From assembly GCF_002573715.1 (NCBI RefSeq), contig NZ_PDHM01000010.1:62001-126000 (forward strand): a stretch of DNA of 64,000 bases, given 5' to 3'. The notes under the pieces were generated by a model. It was not told where the DNA came from and made no database searches. It saw nothing but the letters and a program-made list of their open reading frames with translations. Position numbers and translations under genes: made by a program. Source of the DNA: Paenibacillus sp. EZ-K15 (GTDB lineage Bacteria > Bacillota > Bacilli > Paenibacillales > Paenibacillaceae). Of this stretch, positions 43,775 to 51,609 are shown in pieces (the stretch's first letter is position 1; each line of letters opens with the position of its first letter).

Positions 43775-43786
43775 GGGAGGGGAAGG

Positions 43787-44659
43787 ATGGGGGAAGCGAG
43801 ATTCCGCCCATCCTTTTTGGTGAGCAGGGACACTGCGGATGCCGTCACGGAGCGAGAAAGTCAACATACAATAGAAATGAATTGCCAAAGATTATTCGGT
43901 CCTCACGCAGTGATGAGAAACGGGAGGCGGAATTTATATGAAGGACTTTTTACGATGAGGAGACGAGGCGCTCGCTTACGGACATCTTTATCGGCGACTC
44001 TTCCCAAAGCTGATCCGGTTGAAGGACGGAAGGATGGATTTATCGTTGGCTATTCTTATGGCGTTCAACACGGACAAAATAACGGAGATTGCTCATTTGA
44101 CGGCATCAGTATCATTATCCCCATTCATGATCCAAATGAAGATGCCATTGGTAAGATCAAAAGAATTGAAGCCTTAACGCCGCATCCATATGAGCTGCTA
44201 ATAGCTGATGCCGGATCCTCGGAAGGAACCAGGCAATATATACGCGGCCGTATCGGAGCGGTACGACACATTGTCGGGAGAAGTGATCAAGGCATAGTGG
44301 TTGTTCTTAATATGGCACTTCGTGCTGCACACGGGAAGAAGTTAGTTATTCTATATGGCTGTACACCTGTTATGGATAACTGGATTGGCGGTCTGACGGA
44401 TGAGCTGGAACATGCCCCCGCTATCAAAACGGTTTATGTGAGTTTTGCACAGTCAGGCCCCCCCATGCTGCCTAGGGATGAAGTGGATACTCATGATCGG
44501 TTAAATGCGTGCTGTGTTCTGTTTCGTCCGGAGATGTTATCGGATGTTGGAGAGCTAGATGAGGGGCTTCCATCATTACAGGAAAGCATAAGCGAATGGT
44601 TAGGACGTGTTCCACAGCAATATAGAACGATGCTGCAGGCTAAGGATCTATTCACCTGA
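43787..44659 (+). CDS. GT2-fold glycosyltransferase-like protein with GX3 segment
   Basis: A 290-aa protein. A basic N-terminal region is followed by a GX3 segment (GFIVGYSYGVQHGQNNG, about residues 84-100), and then a GT-A fold with DGISIIIPIHDP and LLIADAGSSEGTRQYI. The usual DxD is replaced by YGCTPVMD (the Asp is displaced), so activity is doubtful. A WLG-type end lacks the catalytic (Q/R)xxRW motif. GGGAGGGG precedes ATG 43787, 12 bases after the WIAG-like gene. It may be a degenerate or non-catalytic transferase. Confidence 0.7.
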   Translation: MGEARFRPSFLVSRDTADAVTERESQHTIEMNCQRLFGPHAVMRNGRRNLYEGLFTMRRRGARLRTSLSATLPKADPVEGRKDGFIVGYSYGVQHGQNNGDCSFDGISIIIPIHDPNEDAIGKIKRIEALTPHPYELLIADAGSSEGTRQYIRGRIGAVRHIVGRSDQGIVVVLNMALRAAHGKKLVILYGCTPVMDNWIGGLTDELEHAPAIKTVYVSFAQSGPPMLPRDEVDTHDRLNACCVLFRPEMLSDVGELDEGLPSLQESISEWLGRVPQQYRTMLQAKDLFT

Positions 44660-44743
44660 TTCGAAAGACGGCATTAATCATGGCACCAGAAAGCTTGTCG
44701 AAGCATATGTTGAAAAATATGATGAGCGAAGGAGAGTTATGTC

Positions 44744-45085
44744 GTGGAGAAAAAAATTGATGATATGGTCGAACACCTTTCGCACTCCCAGCAGCAGTTA
44801 GCGCGCATTCTAGAAGCTCAGCGTCATGCAGCAGTCCGCATGGCTCAAATTATACATTCATTACCCAATCATGAAATCCAAACCTCCGAAGAACCAAATT
44901 CACGAGAAGGACCATCGTTAGGGGGACAATTATTAGGAAGCCGATCGTCAGGATCCCAGGTGGAACAAGTCAATAGCAGCATTACTGCTTATTTGAACGC
45001 CATGGCCGACCTACAACAAACATCGGCAGACAGTTTGGAAATCGTAATGAAAGAGCTTAAAGCGACCGAGCAAGGTGAAGAATAA
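44744..45085 (+). CDS. Small coiled-coil protein A of the spore-surface cluster
   Basis: A 113-aa soluble protein with an N-terminal heptad helix (HLSHSQQQLARILEAQRHAA), a Ser/Gly-rich middle and a second helix (SITAYLNAMADLQQTSADSL). The SQQxLAxILE element recurs in the protein at 45432. AAGGAG lies 9 bases before GTG 44744. No known domain. It is probably structural. Confidence 0.65.
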   Translation: MEKKIDDMVEHLSHSQQQLARILEAQRHAAVRMAQIIHSLPNHEIQTSEEPNSREGPSLGGQLLGSRSSGSQVEQVNSSITAYLNAMADLQQTSADSLEIVMKELKATEQGEE

Positions 45086-45120
45086 TGGGATCCGACTTCG
45101 TTGGTTAAGGGGGAATGTAT

Positions 45121-45435
45121 GTGAGTAAAGAGGAATCGTTCATGCGGATTCTCGATGCATCCGTTACTATTCAATATAATACCTATCTCATTCTTCAAGG
45201 GAAAGCGGTAGAAGCCGAAAAGGTTTGTCGATGGGTCTTGACTCAATATCCTCGTTCCAAGGGAGAGTTGAAGGATTCGCTATCCATTCACGAGCAAATT
45301 GTTGAGCAAATCGAGGGCTTGACGAAAATAGGCTCCGGTCTGTGCCGGAATCTGCGAATTATTCTCGGAACGGAAGCTGAACAAGATGACGCCATGGGAT
45401 TTGATACATTCGATTTCGGAGACACGGACTCATGA
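45121..45435 (+). CDS. Small helical protein of the spore-surface cluster
   Basis: A 104-aa protein: helical for the first 75 residues (YNTYLILQGKAVEAEKVCRW is TPR-like), with a conserved-looking IVEQIEGLTKIGSGLCRNLR helix and an acidic end. GTG 45121 is preferred because AAGGGGGA lies 7 bases away; ATG 45115 is too close. Its stop overlaps the next start by ATGA. The function is unknown. Confidence 0.6.
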   Translation: MSKEESFMRILDASVTIQYNTYLILQGKAVEAEKVCRWVLTQYPRSKGELKDSLSIHEQIVEQIEGLTKIGSGLCRNLRIILGTEAEQDDAMGFDTFDFGDTDS

Positions 45436-45734
45436 TCGCGCGCATACAGCGGGAACATGAGGCAAAGATTGCCATGGTATCATCCATTGCTAGAAGTCAG
45501 CAAGCGCTGGCAAGTATTTTGGAAAGTATCGCAGAGGTTACGGCCCATTCGGAAACAACCGCGCACACTCTCGCGGAGAATATTCGGCTGCTTGTCGGCT
45601 ATCAATCCGTGATGGCTGAAATGTTGACAGGCATTCCGTTAAATCGGTACAAATTAGGCAGTCCGGCATCGCCCTGGATAACATCCGAGTGCCAGCTATC
45701 TAACAACGAGGCCGGGTTAGAAGCTACGAACTGA
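45432..45734 (+). CDS. Small coiled-coil protein B, related to protein A
   Basis: A 100-aa protein translationally coupled to the preceding gene (ATGA). Its helix SIARSQQALASILESIAEVT parallels SQQQLARILEAQ of the 44744 protein, so the two are probably paralogues flanking a third. The tail is Pro/Ser-rich. It lacks signal and membrane segments. It is probably a structural component acting with its neighbours. Confidence 0.6.
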   Translation: MIARIQREHEAKIAMVSSIARSQQALASILESIAEVTAHSETTAHTLAENIRLLVGYQSVMAEMLTGIPLNRYKLGSPASPWITSECQLSNNEAGLEATN

Positions 45735-45754
45735 ACCTTGCAGGAGGATTCGGC

Positions 45755-46048
45755 ATGAACACGGCATTATCCGTTAGGAATCATCGTAAGACTTCACAAA
45801 TGGCACGGAAGAAGTCATTCGCAAAGGGGCTGCGTAGCCTGAAGTCATCAGGTACTAAACGCCGTCATGGCAAGAAAGGCAAGCGCCATCGAGCCGGTGG
45901 CCGTTACAGCTCCAGGCCGGGGGTCGGCAGATCCCGGCCTTTATCTCAAGTCCATGACAAAGGGTATGATCATTCCTACATGGAAGACTTTAAAGCTGGA
46001 TTTGCGAAAGGTTATGAAGATGGCAGACAGGCGGATACCTCTGCATAA
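45755..46048 (+). CDS. Very basic protein with C-terminal GX3 segment
   Basis: A 97-aa protein. Residues 9-65 are dominated by Lys/Arg/His/Gly (GTKRRHGKKGKRHRAGGRY) and could bind DNA or polyanionic glycan. The C-terminal 25 residues carry GFAKGYEDG, the GX3 element shared across this cluster. GGAGG lies 9 bases before ATG 45755. It looks like a linker between a negatively charged polymer and GX3-containing partners; that role is inferred. Confidence 0.62.
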   Translation: MNTALSVRNHRKTSQMARKKSFAKGLRSLKSSGTKRRHGKKGKRHRAGGRYSSRPGVGRSRPLSQVHDKGYDHSYMEDFKAGFAKGYEDGRQADTSA

Positions 46049-46203
46049 CGACTCTGGTGGCATTCTATGTAACTTGAGCTGAAGAACGCTCCATCTTATA
46101 TAGAATCAAAATTATTGAAGAATCTACTGAGGCCACTTGAAGAACGAGCGCAGCACACTTCCGTTTGTTAGGCAAATGAATGGATGCGCATCTCTATGTT
46201 CGA

Positions 46204-46211
46204 CATACAAT
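46204..46211 (+). promoter_or_regulatory. SigmaE-like -10 for the 46242 gene
   Basis: CATACAAT fits the sigmaE -10 consensus (CATACAnT) fully and lies 31 bases before ATG 46242. A -35 is not clear. Confidence 0.35.
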
Positions 46212-46241
46212 GGTTTAAAAGCGAAAATGGAGTGAGGACTA

Positions 46242-47327
46242 ATGAGTCCAACCAGCAGAATAGACAAGCGATTCATTCGAAAAACATGGCGTAAGATGGA
46301 GTTTTCCAAATCATTAAAGTCCTTTGGCACCGAAGTGAGATTAGATCATCAAACCATGGAATGTTTAAAAGAGTCATACAAAAGCAGCATATGGAAACTT
46401 GAAATCAAACATGAACAAAAGCGCATTCCCATCATTCTTAAAATTTCGAAACCGCTCGAAAAAGACCGACCGGAAAGCACGGTTGAGAAAAATATATACC
46501 GTAAAGGAAAAAAAGTACTTCAGCCGTTCATGCCACTAGTTTATAAAACTAAAAGAAATGTAAACGGACGCGATTTGTGGGTGTTCATGGAATACATCGA
46601 ACCTCTTAAAGGGCGGGTGCAGTATAATCCGGATCACTTTGACAAAATCATTCCTACGTTAGCGAAGCTTCACTCCTCTACGATGAATGAACGATTTAAA
46701 CAACATGAGCGACTATTCGGTGATTGGCTGCCTCAATTTAGCTCTAATGTTATGAGAGAAGAAAGAAAAAGCATAAATAAGTTAACCTTGTATTATTTAG
46801 ATGAAGCGATGAAAAACAACCATTTAAAAGAAATGATTAATCCATATTACTCACTCGTAAAGAGCCTGCTGCAGAGAGGGCCAGATTATTTCCCGGAGGT
46901 CGTTCGTGAAGGCTGCAGCATTATCCACGGAGATCTTCACACTGCAAACATATCGGCCTACAATATTAAGGAGAAATCGTGGAAAATCAAGTTTATTGAT
47001 TGGGAAGGTGCAAAATATGCTCCGTGCTGGTTTGATCTCGTCAATTTGATCGGGGTTTTCTTGGCATACCGCCGAGAGTGGGAAGATCAGGAAGAGGCCA
47101 TAACCCGCCGTTGCGTTCAGTTATATTCGAATGAGATGAGAAGGCATGGAGTTATATTTAAAACCGATCCATTCAAACTGTATCAGATGGCATTCCTAAA
47201 ACGAATACTTGAGAAGGGGCTGTATCTGCAGCTGAATTGGGCTGTTACCGGTAAAAAAGAGGCGAAGCTACTGCCGGTTTATTTAGAAAAAATCAAAGTT
47301 TTAGGAAAAAAATTGGAGCTTTATTAG
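46242..47327 (+). CDS. CotS-like kinase-fold (APH family) protein
   Basis: A 361-aa aminoglycoside-phosphotransferase-fold protein. The Brenner motif SIIHGDLHTANI supplies the catalytic Asp and Asn, and KFIDWEGAKYAPCWFDLVNL the metal-binding Asp. It resembles the CotS/CotI/YutH spore-coat kinases of Bacillus. CotI is known to act as a coat-protein kinase, so this may phosphorylate a coat protein or sugar. It is a paralogue of the 47586 protein, sharing the MECLK(E/E)xxKS(S/A)IWKLEI start, but without the GX3 extension. Confidence 0.82.
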   Translation: MSPTSRIDKRFIRKTWRKMEFSKSLKSFGTEVRLDHQTMECLKESYKSSIWKLEIKHEQKRIPIILKISKPLEKDRPESTVEKNIYRKGKKVLQPFMPLVYKTKRNVNGRDLWVFMEYIEPLKGRVQYNPDHFDKIIPTLAKLHSSTMNERFKQHERLFGDWLPQFSSNVMREERKSINKLTLYYLDEAMKNNHLKEMINPYYSLVKSLLQRGPDYFPEVVREGCSIIHGDLHTANISAYNIKEKSWKIKFIDWEGAKYAPCWFDLVNLIGVFLAYRREWEDQEEAITRRCVQLYSNEMRRHGVIFKTDPFKLYQMAFLKRILEKGLYLQLNWAVTGKKEAKLLPVYLEKIKVLGKKLELY

Positions 47328-47371
47328 TGCTTATTCGATCCAATGGATACTAAGTTGAGTACTACTCGGAT

Positions 47372-47398
47372 AACCCGCGTGTTCACGGGTTGTTTTGC
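47372..47398 (+). terminator. Rho-independent terminator
   Basis: AACCCG pairs with CGGGTT around an 8-base loop, followed by a TGTTTT run. It lies between the two kinase paralogues. Confidence 0.65.
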
Positions 47399-47545
47399 GT
47401 TGTTTTACTAGGCATCATGATGAATCTATCTCACGATCGCAGTAGAAATTCTTGGCTAATCGTAATCCAATTGTTCGCAGAATGTTAAATCATGTGCGTG
47501 GAATGTTAAATCGCATTTTTTTAATGTCATGTCGGAGGTCCTCCA

Positions 47546-47554
47546 CATAGGATA
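47546..47554 (+). promoter_or_regulatory. SigmaK-like -10 for the 47586 gene
   Basis: CATAGGATA matches CATAnnnTA fully and lies 32 bases before ATG 47586. No AC is found at the -35 distance, so it is tentative. Confidence 0.35.
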
Positions 47555-47585
47555 TAACAGGAATACGGAGTGGAGGATCGCGGAT

Positions 47586-48767
47586 ATGACAAAAATGGGT
47601 AACTCAGGAGGATTCGAGCAAGGTCGTACAGATGGATTTAGGAAGGGAAGAGAAGATGGATATAATAAAGGGCTTGAGGATGCACAAGCCTTATTGGTAA
47701 ACCCGCCTCTTAATGATATAAGTCTGCAATGGCGAGAGCTTCGATGTGCTGATCAGATTGCAAGCCATTTCGGATCTTCTGTTGTTTTAAATGACCGGAA
47801 CATGGAATGTTTGAAAGAAACATTCAAGAGTGCAATCTGGAAACTCGAAATTACGGCAAATGGACAAAAATATCCGATTATTTTAAAGATATTCAAAGCA
47901 CCCGTGAACGAACAGAAATTAATCGAGTTAAACATGTACCGAAAAGCAACCAGTATTTTACCGGATTTGATACCTACCATATATTTGATCGTGGAGGGTA
48001 TGAATGGTGAGGATGTTTGGGTATTCATGGAGTTCGTCCCTCAAGTTAAGGGTCAGGTTATCTTTACACCCGATTATTTCGACCGGATTATCCCTTCGTT
48101 GGCGAAACTTCACGCACTAACCTATAACGACAATTTTTACAATCATTGGGGAACATTCGAGGAATGGCTTCCGCTTTACGATTCCGAAACCACAACGCTA
48201 GAACGCCAGAAGAACCATCAAAAAACGTTGGAATATCTGGATAAGGCCATGGAACGTCCTGAATTAAAGCAGAGACTGGAGTCGACCTATGCTAATGTCC
48301 GTACCATGTTACAAAAGGGACCTATTTATTTTCCCGAACTCCTGCAGGCCGGTAAAAGTATCATTCACAATGATCTGCAAACTCCGAATATGGGCTGCCA
48401 CAATGTAGCTGAAGAGAACTGGAATATTAAATTTATCGATTGGGAAGGCGCACGTTTCTCACCATGCTGGTTCGATATGTTTAATTTATTGGGCGTGTTT
48501 TTTGCATACCGCAAGGACTGGAGAGGCGACGAAAATGCCGTGATTGAACGCTGTGCGCCTTTATATGCCGCAGAAATGCTCAAATATGGAAACCGGTTCG
48601 ATACTGACCCGGTTAAGTTGTACAAAATGGCTTATTTGCAGCGCGTTTTGGAACGCAGTTTGTTCCAGCAGCTGCTTTGGGGAGTAGATGATCTGAAGTC
48701 GGTATATTTATTGGATCATTATTTAGAGAGAATCAATGTGTGGGGAAAGGAGCTTGGGTTATATTAA
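47586..48767 (+). CDS. CotS-like kinase-fold protein with N-terminal GX3 segment
   Basis: A 393-aa protein. Residues 8-35 carry six consecutive glycine-every-fourth-residue units (GFEQGRTDGFRKG, then GYNKGLEDA). They are joined to an APH-type kinase domain with Brenner motif SIIHNDLQTPNM and KFIDWEGARFSPCWFDMFNL. The catalytic Asp and Asn are present. The kinase is a paralogue of the preceding gene, to which only the GX3 extension was added. GGAGG lies 9 bases before ATG 47586. A phosphotransfer role on the spore surface is likely, with the GX3 part as a docking helix (inference). Confidence 0.82.
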   Translation: MTKMGNSGGFEQGRTDGFRKGREDGYNKGLEDAQALLVNPPLNDISLQWRELRCADQIASHFGSSVVLNDRNMECLKETFKSAIWKLEITANGQKYPIILKIFKAPVNEQKLIELNMYRKATSILPDLIPTIYLIVEGMNGEDVWVFMEFVPQVKGQVIFTPDYFDRIIPSLAKLHALTYNDNFYNHWGTFEEWLPLYDSETTTLERQKNHQKTLEYLDKAMERPELKQRLESTYANVRTMLQKGPIYFPELLQAGKSIIHNDLQTPNMGCHNVAEENWNIKFIDWEGARFSPCWFDMFNLLGVFFAYRKDWRGDENAVIERCAPLYAAEMLKYGNRFDTDPVKLYKMAYLQRVLERSLFQQLLWGVDDLKSVYLLDHYLERINVWGKELGLY

Positions 48768-48838
48768 TGCCAATGACTTAGCGGGATAGGATCTGAATGG
48801 CCAGGTCAATGCTCTGAAAACAGGAGGGAGGTATAGGA

Positions 48839-50551
48839 ATGAACCATGTGTTAACCTATCTAGATTTAGCGGATTCTCTGCTGTGCTCCCTTCCCTCCAG
48901 GGCTCGGATTGCAGGAAGCCCGAAGCTCCCATGCAATCGAACCATCCGAATACGAGTCGACAGAACGATGCCCTTTGAGTTTGTTGCCAATTTGATGTCT
49001 CCTTTTTGCGGATTATGGGAGGCTGATGTCTGTTTTGATTACTCTGATTATGATAGCACTCTGTCCGGTATTGGCGGGGAAACTCAGGCGGATGTATATA
49101 TCATTTGGTTAGATTGGCGAATCTACGCCCGCTCTATGAGTGCACAAGAAGCTGCTCATTGGCTGAATGAACGGATCGATAAACTCCGTATGGTAACGGA
49201 TAAACCGATCTGGGTAAATAACTGGCCGGAGTCCCTTGAAGACGCAAATAGGGTGCTCAGCTTCCGTGCAAGTGATCGTGGATGGTTCCGAAAGTTAAAT
49301 TCGTATTTGTTGGAGTCCGTTGAGAACAACACAGGATGTGTTCTGATCGATTTATCCCAATTGGCCCATGAAGGTACCGAATCCTTCTATGATTATCGGA
49401 ATGAGGAAATCAGCAACTACCCATTTTCCAATCAGGCAACGACGATCATATCCCGTCACCTTGGCGTACATCTCTTACCTGCTTCCTGTGTTCCGAGACT
49501 TAAAGCGATTGCCCTTGATCTCGATGATACGCTTTATCACGGGGTATTAGGAGAGGAAGGGGCTGAAGGGGTAACGCTAACGGAAGGGCATCAACGGTTG
49601 CAAAGGCTGCTGCTCAAGCTTAAACAATCAGGAGTGCTGCTCACGTTGTGCAGCCGCAATGAAGAAGAAGATGTTAAGGCTCTGTTTGATACCCGGAGCG
49701 ATTTTCCGCTGAGATGGGATGATTTTGCCGCTGTCTGCGCGAATTGGCAGACAAAAGCAGAAAATCTGAATCGATTGGCTCAAATATTGAATATCGACCC
49801 GTCCGCTTTCTTGTTTGTGGATGATAATCCGGCAGAATTGGTGAAGATGGCCGCCGTATTACCGGAGGTTCGTCTTCTGCGAGCAAAACGAAGCGGTGAA
49901 GAAACGATGTTCGGCGTATGTCATTTTCCCGGATTGTATCAACTTCACCAGGATACCATGGCCGTATCCAGAACAACCGATATTCAGGCCAATCAAACAA
50001 GGGAGAAGATCAGACAAACAGCATCCGACTATCATTCTTATTTAGACAGCTTGAACATGGTTATAACCATCTATGAGAATGAAGCTTCCCATGTCACGCG
50101 GCTGCATGAATTAAGTCATAAAACGAATCAGTTTAACCTGGCATTAAGGCGGATGACAGAAATTGAGGCGAATGACGTTATGAATGCCTCAAAATATATA
50201 ACGATTACGATTCGCCTCTCGGATATACTGTCAGACAGTGGAATTATCGGCGCTTTTATATGCCGGTTGGATGGTGAGCAAGCGCATTTAATCGAAACGC
50301 TTTTTAGTTGCAGGGCGCTTGGCCGTGAGATTGAAACGGTTGCCTTTGCCTGGATCTTGGAGAAACTAATAGATCGAGGGGTGCAGCGTATCCATATCGA
50401 AATGGCTCAGGGGCCGCGAAATGCTCCCGCCTTGGACTGGATAAAGCGTTTTGTTACGGGTTCGCCTGAACAACTGTCGCTTAAAGATCTCTATGCACGT
50501 GTTAAAGCAGCTTGCGGAAGTCATCCTGCTAGAGTGGAGGTAAATCGATGA
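48839..50551 (+). CDS. FkbH-like HAD-IIIC family protein
   Basis: A 570-aa protein: a variable N-terminal domain (1-220, SGNH-like in related proteins), a HAD domain and a C-terminal GNAT-like domain. HAD motif I, ALDLDDTLYHGVLGEEG, lies near residue 225 and the motif IV FVDDNPAE near 325; the C-terminal part (400-570) holds KTNQFNLALRR. FkbH enzymes dephosphorylate 1,3-bisphosphoglycerate and load the glyceryl group on an acyl carrier protein. The next gene is such a carrier, overlapping by ATGA. AGGAGGGAGG precedes ATG 48839. Confidence 0.88.
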   Translation: MNHVLTYLDLADSLLCSLPSRARIAGSPKLPCNRTIRIRVDRTMPFEFVANLMSPFCGLWEADVCFDYSDYDSTLSGIGGETQADVYIIWLDWRIYARSMSAQEAAHWLNERIDKLRMVTDKPIWVNNWPESLEDANRVLSFRASDRGWFRKLNSYLLESVENNTGCVLIDLSQLAHEGTESFYDYRNEEISNYPFSNQATTIISRHLGVHLLPASCVPRLKAIALDLDDTLYHGVLGEEGAEGVTLTEGHQRLQRLLLKLKQSGVLLTLCSRNEEEDVKALFDTRSDFPLRWDDFAAVCANWQTKAENLNRLAQILNIDPSAFLFVDDNPAELVKMAAVLPEVRLLRAKRSGEETMFGVCHFPGLYQLHQDTMAVSRTTDIQANQTREKIRQTASDYHSYLDSLNMVITIYENEASHVTRLHELSHKTNQFNLALRRMTEIEANDVMNASKYITITIRLSDILSDSGIIGAFICRLDGEQAHLIETLFSCRALGREIETVAFAWILEKLIDRGVQRIHIEMAQGPRNAPALDWIKRFVTGSPEQLSLKDLYARVKAACGSHPARVEVNR

Positions 50552-50781
50552 CTACAGAATTACGCAAACAAATCGGGTCGATCTTATCCGAGGTATTAAA
50601 CATTGCATTACCACCTCTTGATAATCCAAAGCGGGAAGAGTTGGCGAATTGGGATTCTTTAAAACATATGGAACTCATTCTTCGTCTTGAAGAGCAATTT
50701 GATGTTCGCTTCTCCATTAGGGAAGTAGCGGGAATTCAAAGCTTGGATGACATAGTTGAGATCATTGAGGTGAAGTCGTGA
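50548..50781 (+). CDS. Acyl carrier protein
   Basis: A 77-aa four-helix carrier with the phosphopantetheine site DSLKHMELI (Ser37). It is not the housekeeping AcpP, which carries DSLD. It overlaps the FkbH gene by ATGA and the acetyltransferase gene by GTGA, so the three are a coupled unit. It probably carries the glyceryl (or derived) acyl group to the GNAT enzyme. Confidence 0.9.
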   Translation: MTTELRKQIGSILSEVLNIALPPLDNPKREELANWDSLKHMELILRLEEQFDVRFSIREVAGIQSLDDIVEIIEVKS

Positions 50782-51365
50782 AGCACAACATCAAAGTTGA
50801 ACGCTTCGGGATTCGATTAAGACCCATTACGATGGACGACGCTGATTTTATTTTCAAACTAAGGAGATCCCCCGATTTATCCAGGTATATTGGAGAAATC
50901 GACTCTCGTTATTCTACTCATGAATCATGGTTGAAACAATATTTTCACAGAGAAGGCGACTATTACTTCTGCATTGAGCATCTCTCGGGCGTACCTATCG
51001 GAACCATAGCGATCTATGATATTGATGGTCAAGCCGGGAATTGGGGAAGATGGATTATTTCCGATTCGATCCCTGCCGCTCCTGCCAGCGTATGGCTTAT
51101 TTTTCACGTTGCGTTTGATATTCTGGGTTTGTCCAGTGTGTTCTCCAACACGGTTATTGATAATGCGAGTGTCGTTTCTTTTCATGATAACTGCGGTTTG
51201 CCCCGGACCGGAATTGAACGTGATGGCCTAACTATTAGAGGCGTTTCCTATGACATGGTTATTCATACGGCTACGAAGGAGAACTGGCCTATGATTCAAC
51301 AAAGATTAGAGAAGCCTGCAATTTTGGCGGAGCGTCTGCTGAGGGAGAATCCGGAAGATAATTAA
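50778..51365 (+). CDS. GNAT family acyltransferase, RimJ/RimL-like
   Basis: A 195-aa GNAT protein with the order of the RimJ/L or sugar-aminotransferase-associated type: RLRPITMDDADFIFKLR at the start, then WGRWIISD and VFSNTVIDNASVVSFHDNCG. It is translationally coupled to the carrier protein. Such enzymes next to FkbH/ACP pairs are expected to move the carrier-bound acyl group onto an amino sugar. The acceptor is unknown. The classic acetyl-CoA loop (RxxGxG/A) is poorly conserved, consistent with an acyl-ACP donor. Confidence 0.82.
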   Translation: MKHNIKVERFGIRLRPITMDDADFIFKLRRSPDLSRYIGEIDSRYSTHESWLKQYFHREGDYYFCIEHLSGVPIGTIAIYDIDGQAGNWGRWIISDSIPAAPASVWLIFHVAFDILGLSSVFSNTVIDNASVVSFHDNCGLPRTGIERDGLTIRGVSYDMVIHTATKENWPMIQQRLEKPAILAERLLRENPEDN

Positions 51366-51407
51366 CATACATTACGGAATGAAAGAAAATATGACTTGTT
51401 TACTGAC

Positions 51408-51434
51408 GACAGCGAAACAACTCGCTGTCTTTTC
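51408..51434 (+). terminator. Rho-independent terminator
   Basis: GACAGCGA (51408-51415) and TCGCTGTC (51422-51429) are perfect complements, followed by TTTTCT. It ends the FkbH/ACP/GNAT unit. Confidence 0.85.
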
Positions 51435-51609
51435 TGTATATATCAAACGAAAAGAATGACATGGGTAATATGTCTGGTGAATTCGCCGTTTCTCTCCTCA
51501 AGCGTATTTCATATTTTATTAGGAGAAGGAAATTCATTATCGTCCGGTATTTCATCATGGATGTTTTTTGAACAAAGACTCAACCTTCAAGAAGGGATGG
51601 ACAACCAGG

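Noticed and set aside
45867..46082. Second frame over the basic GX3 gene
   Set aside because: The neighbouring frame at 45755 has the ribosome site and the shared GX3 element.
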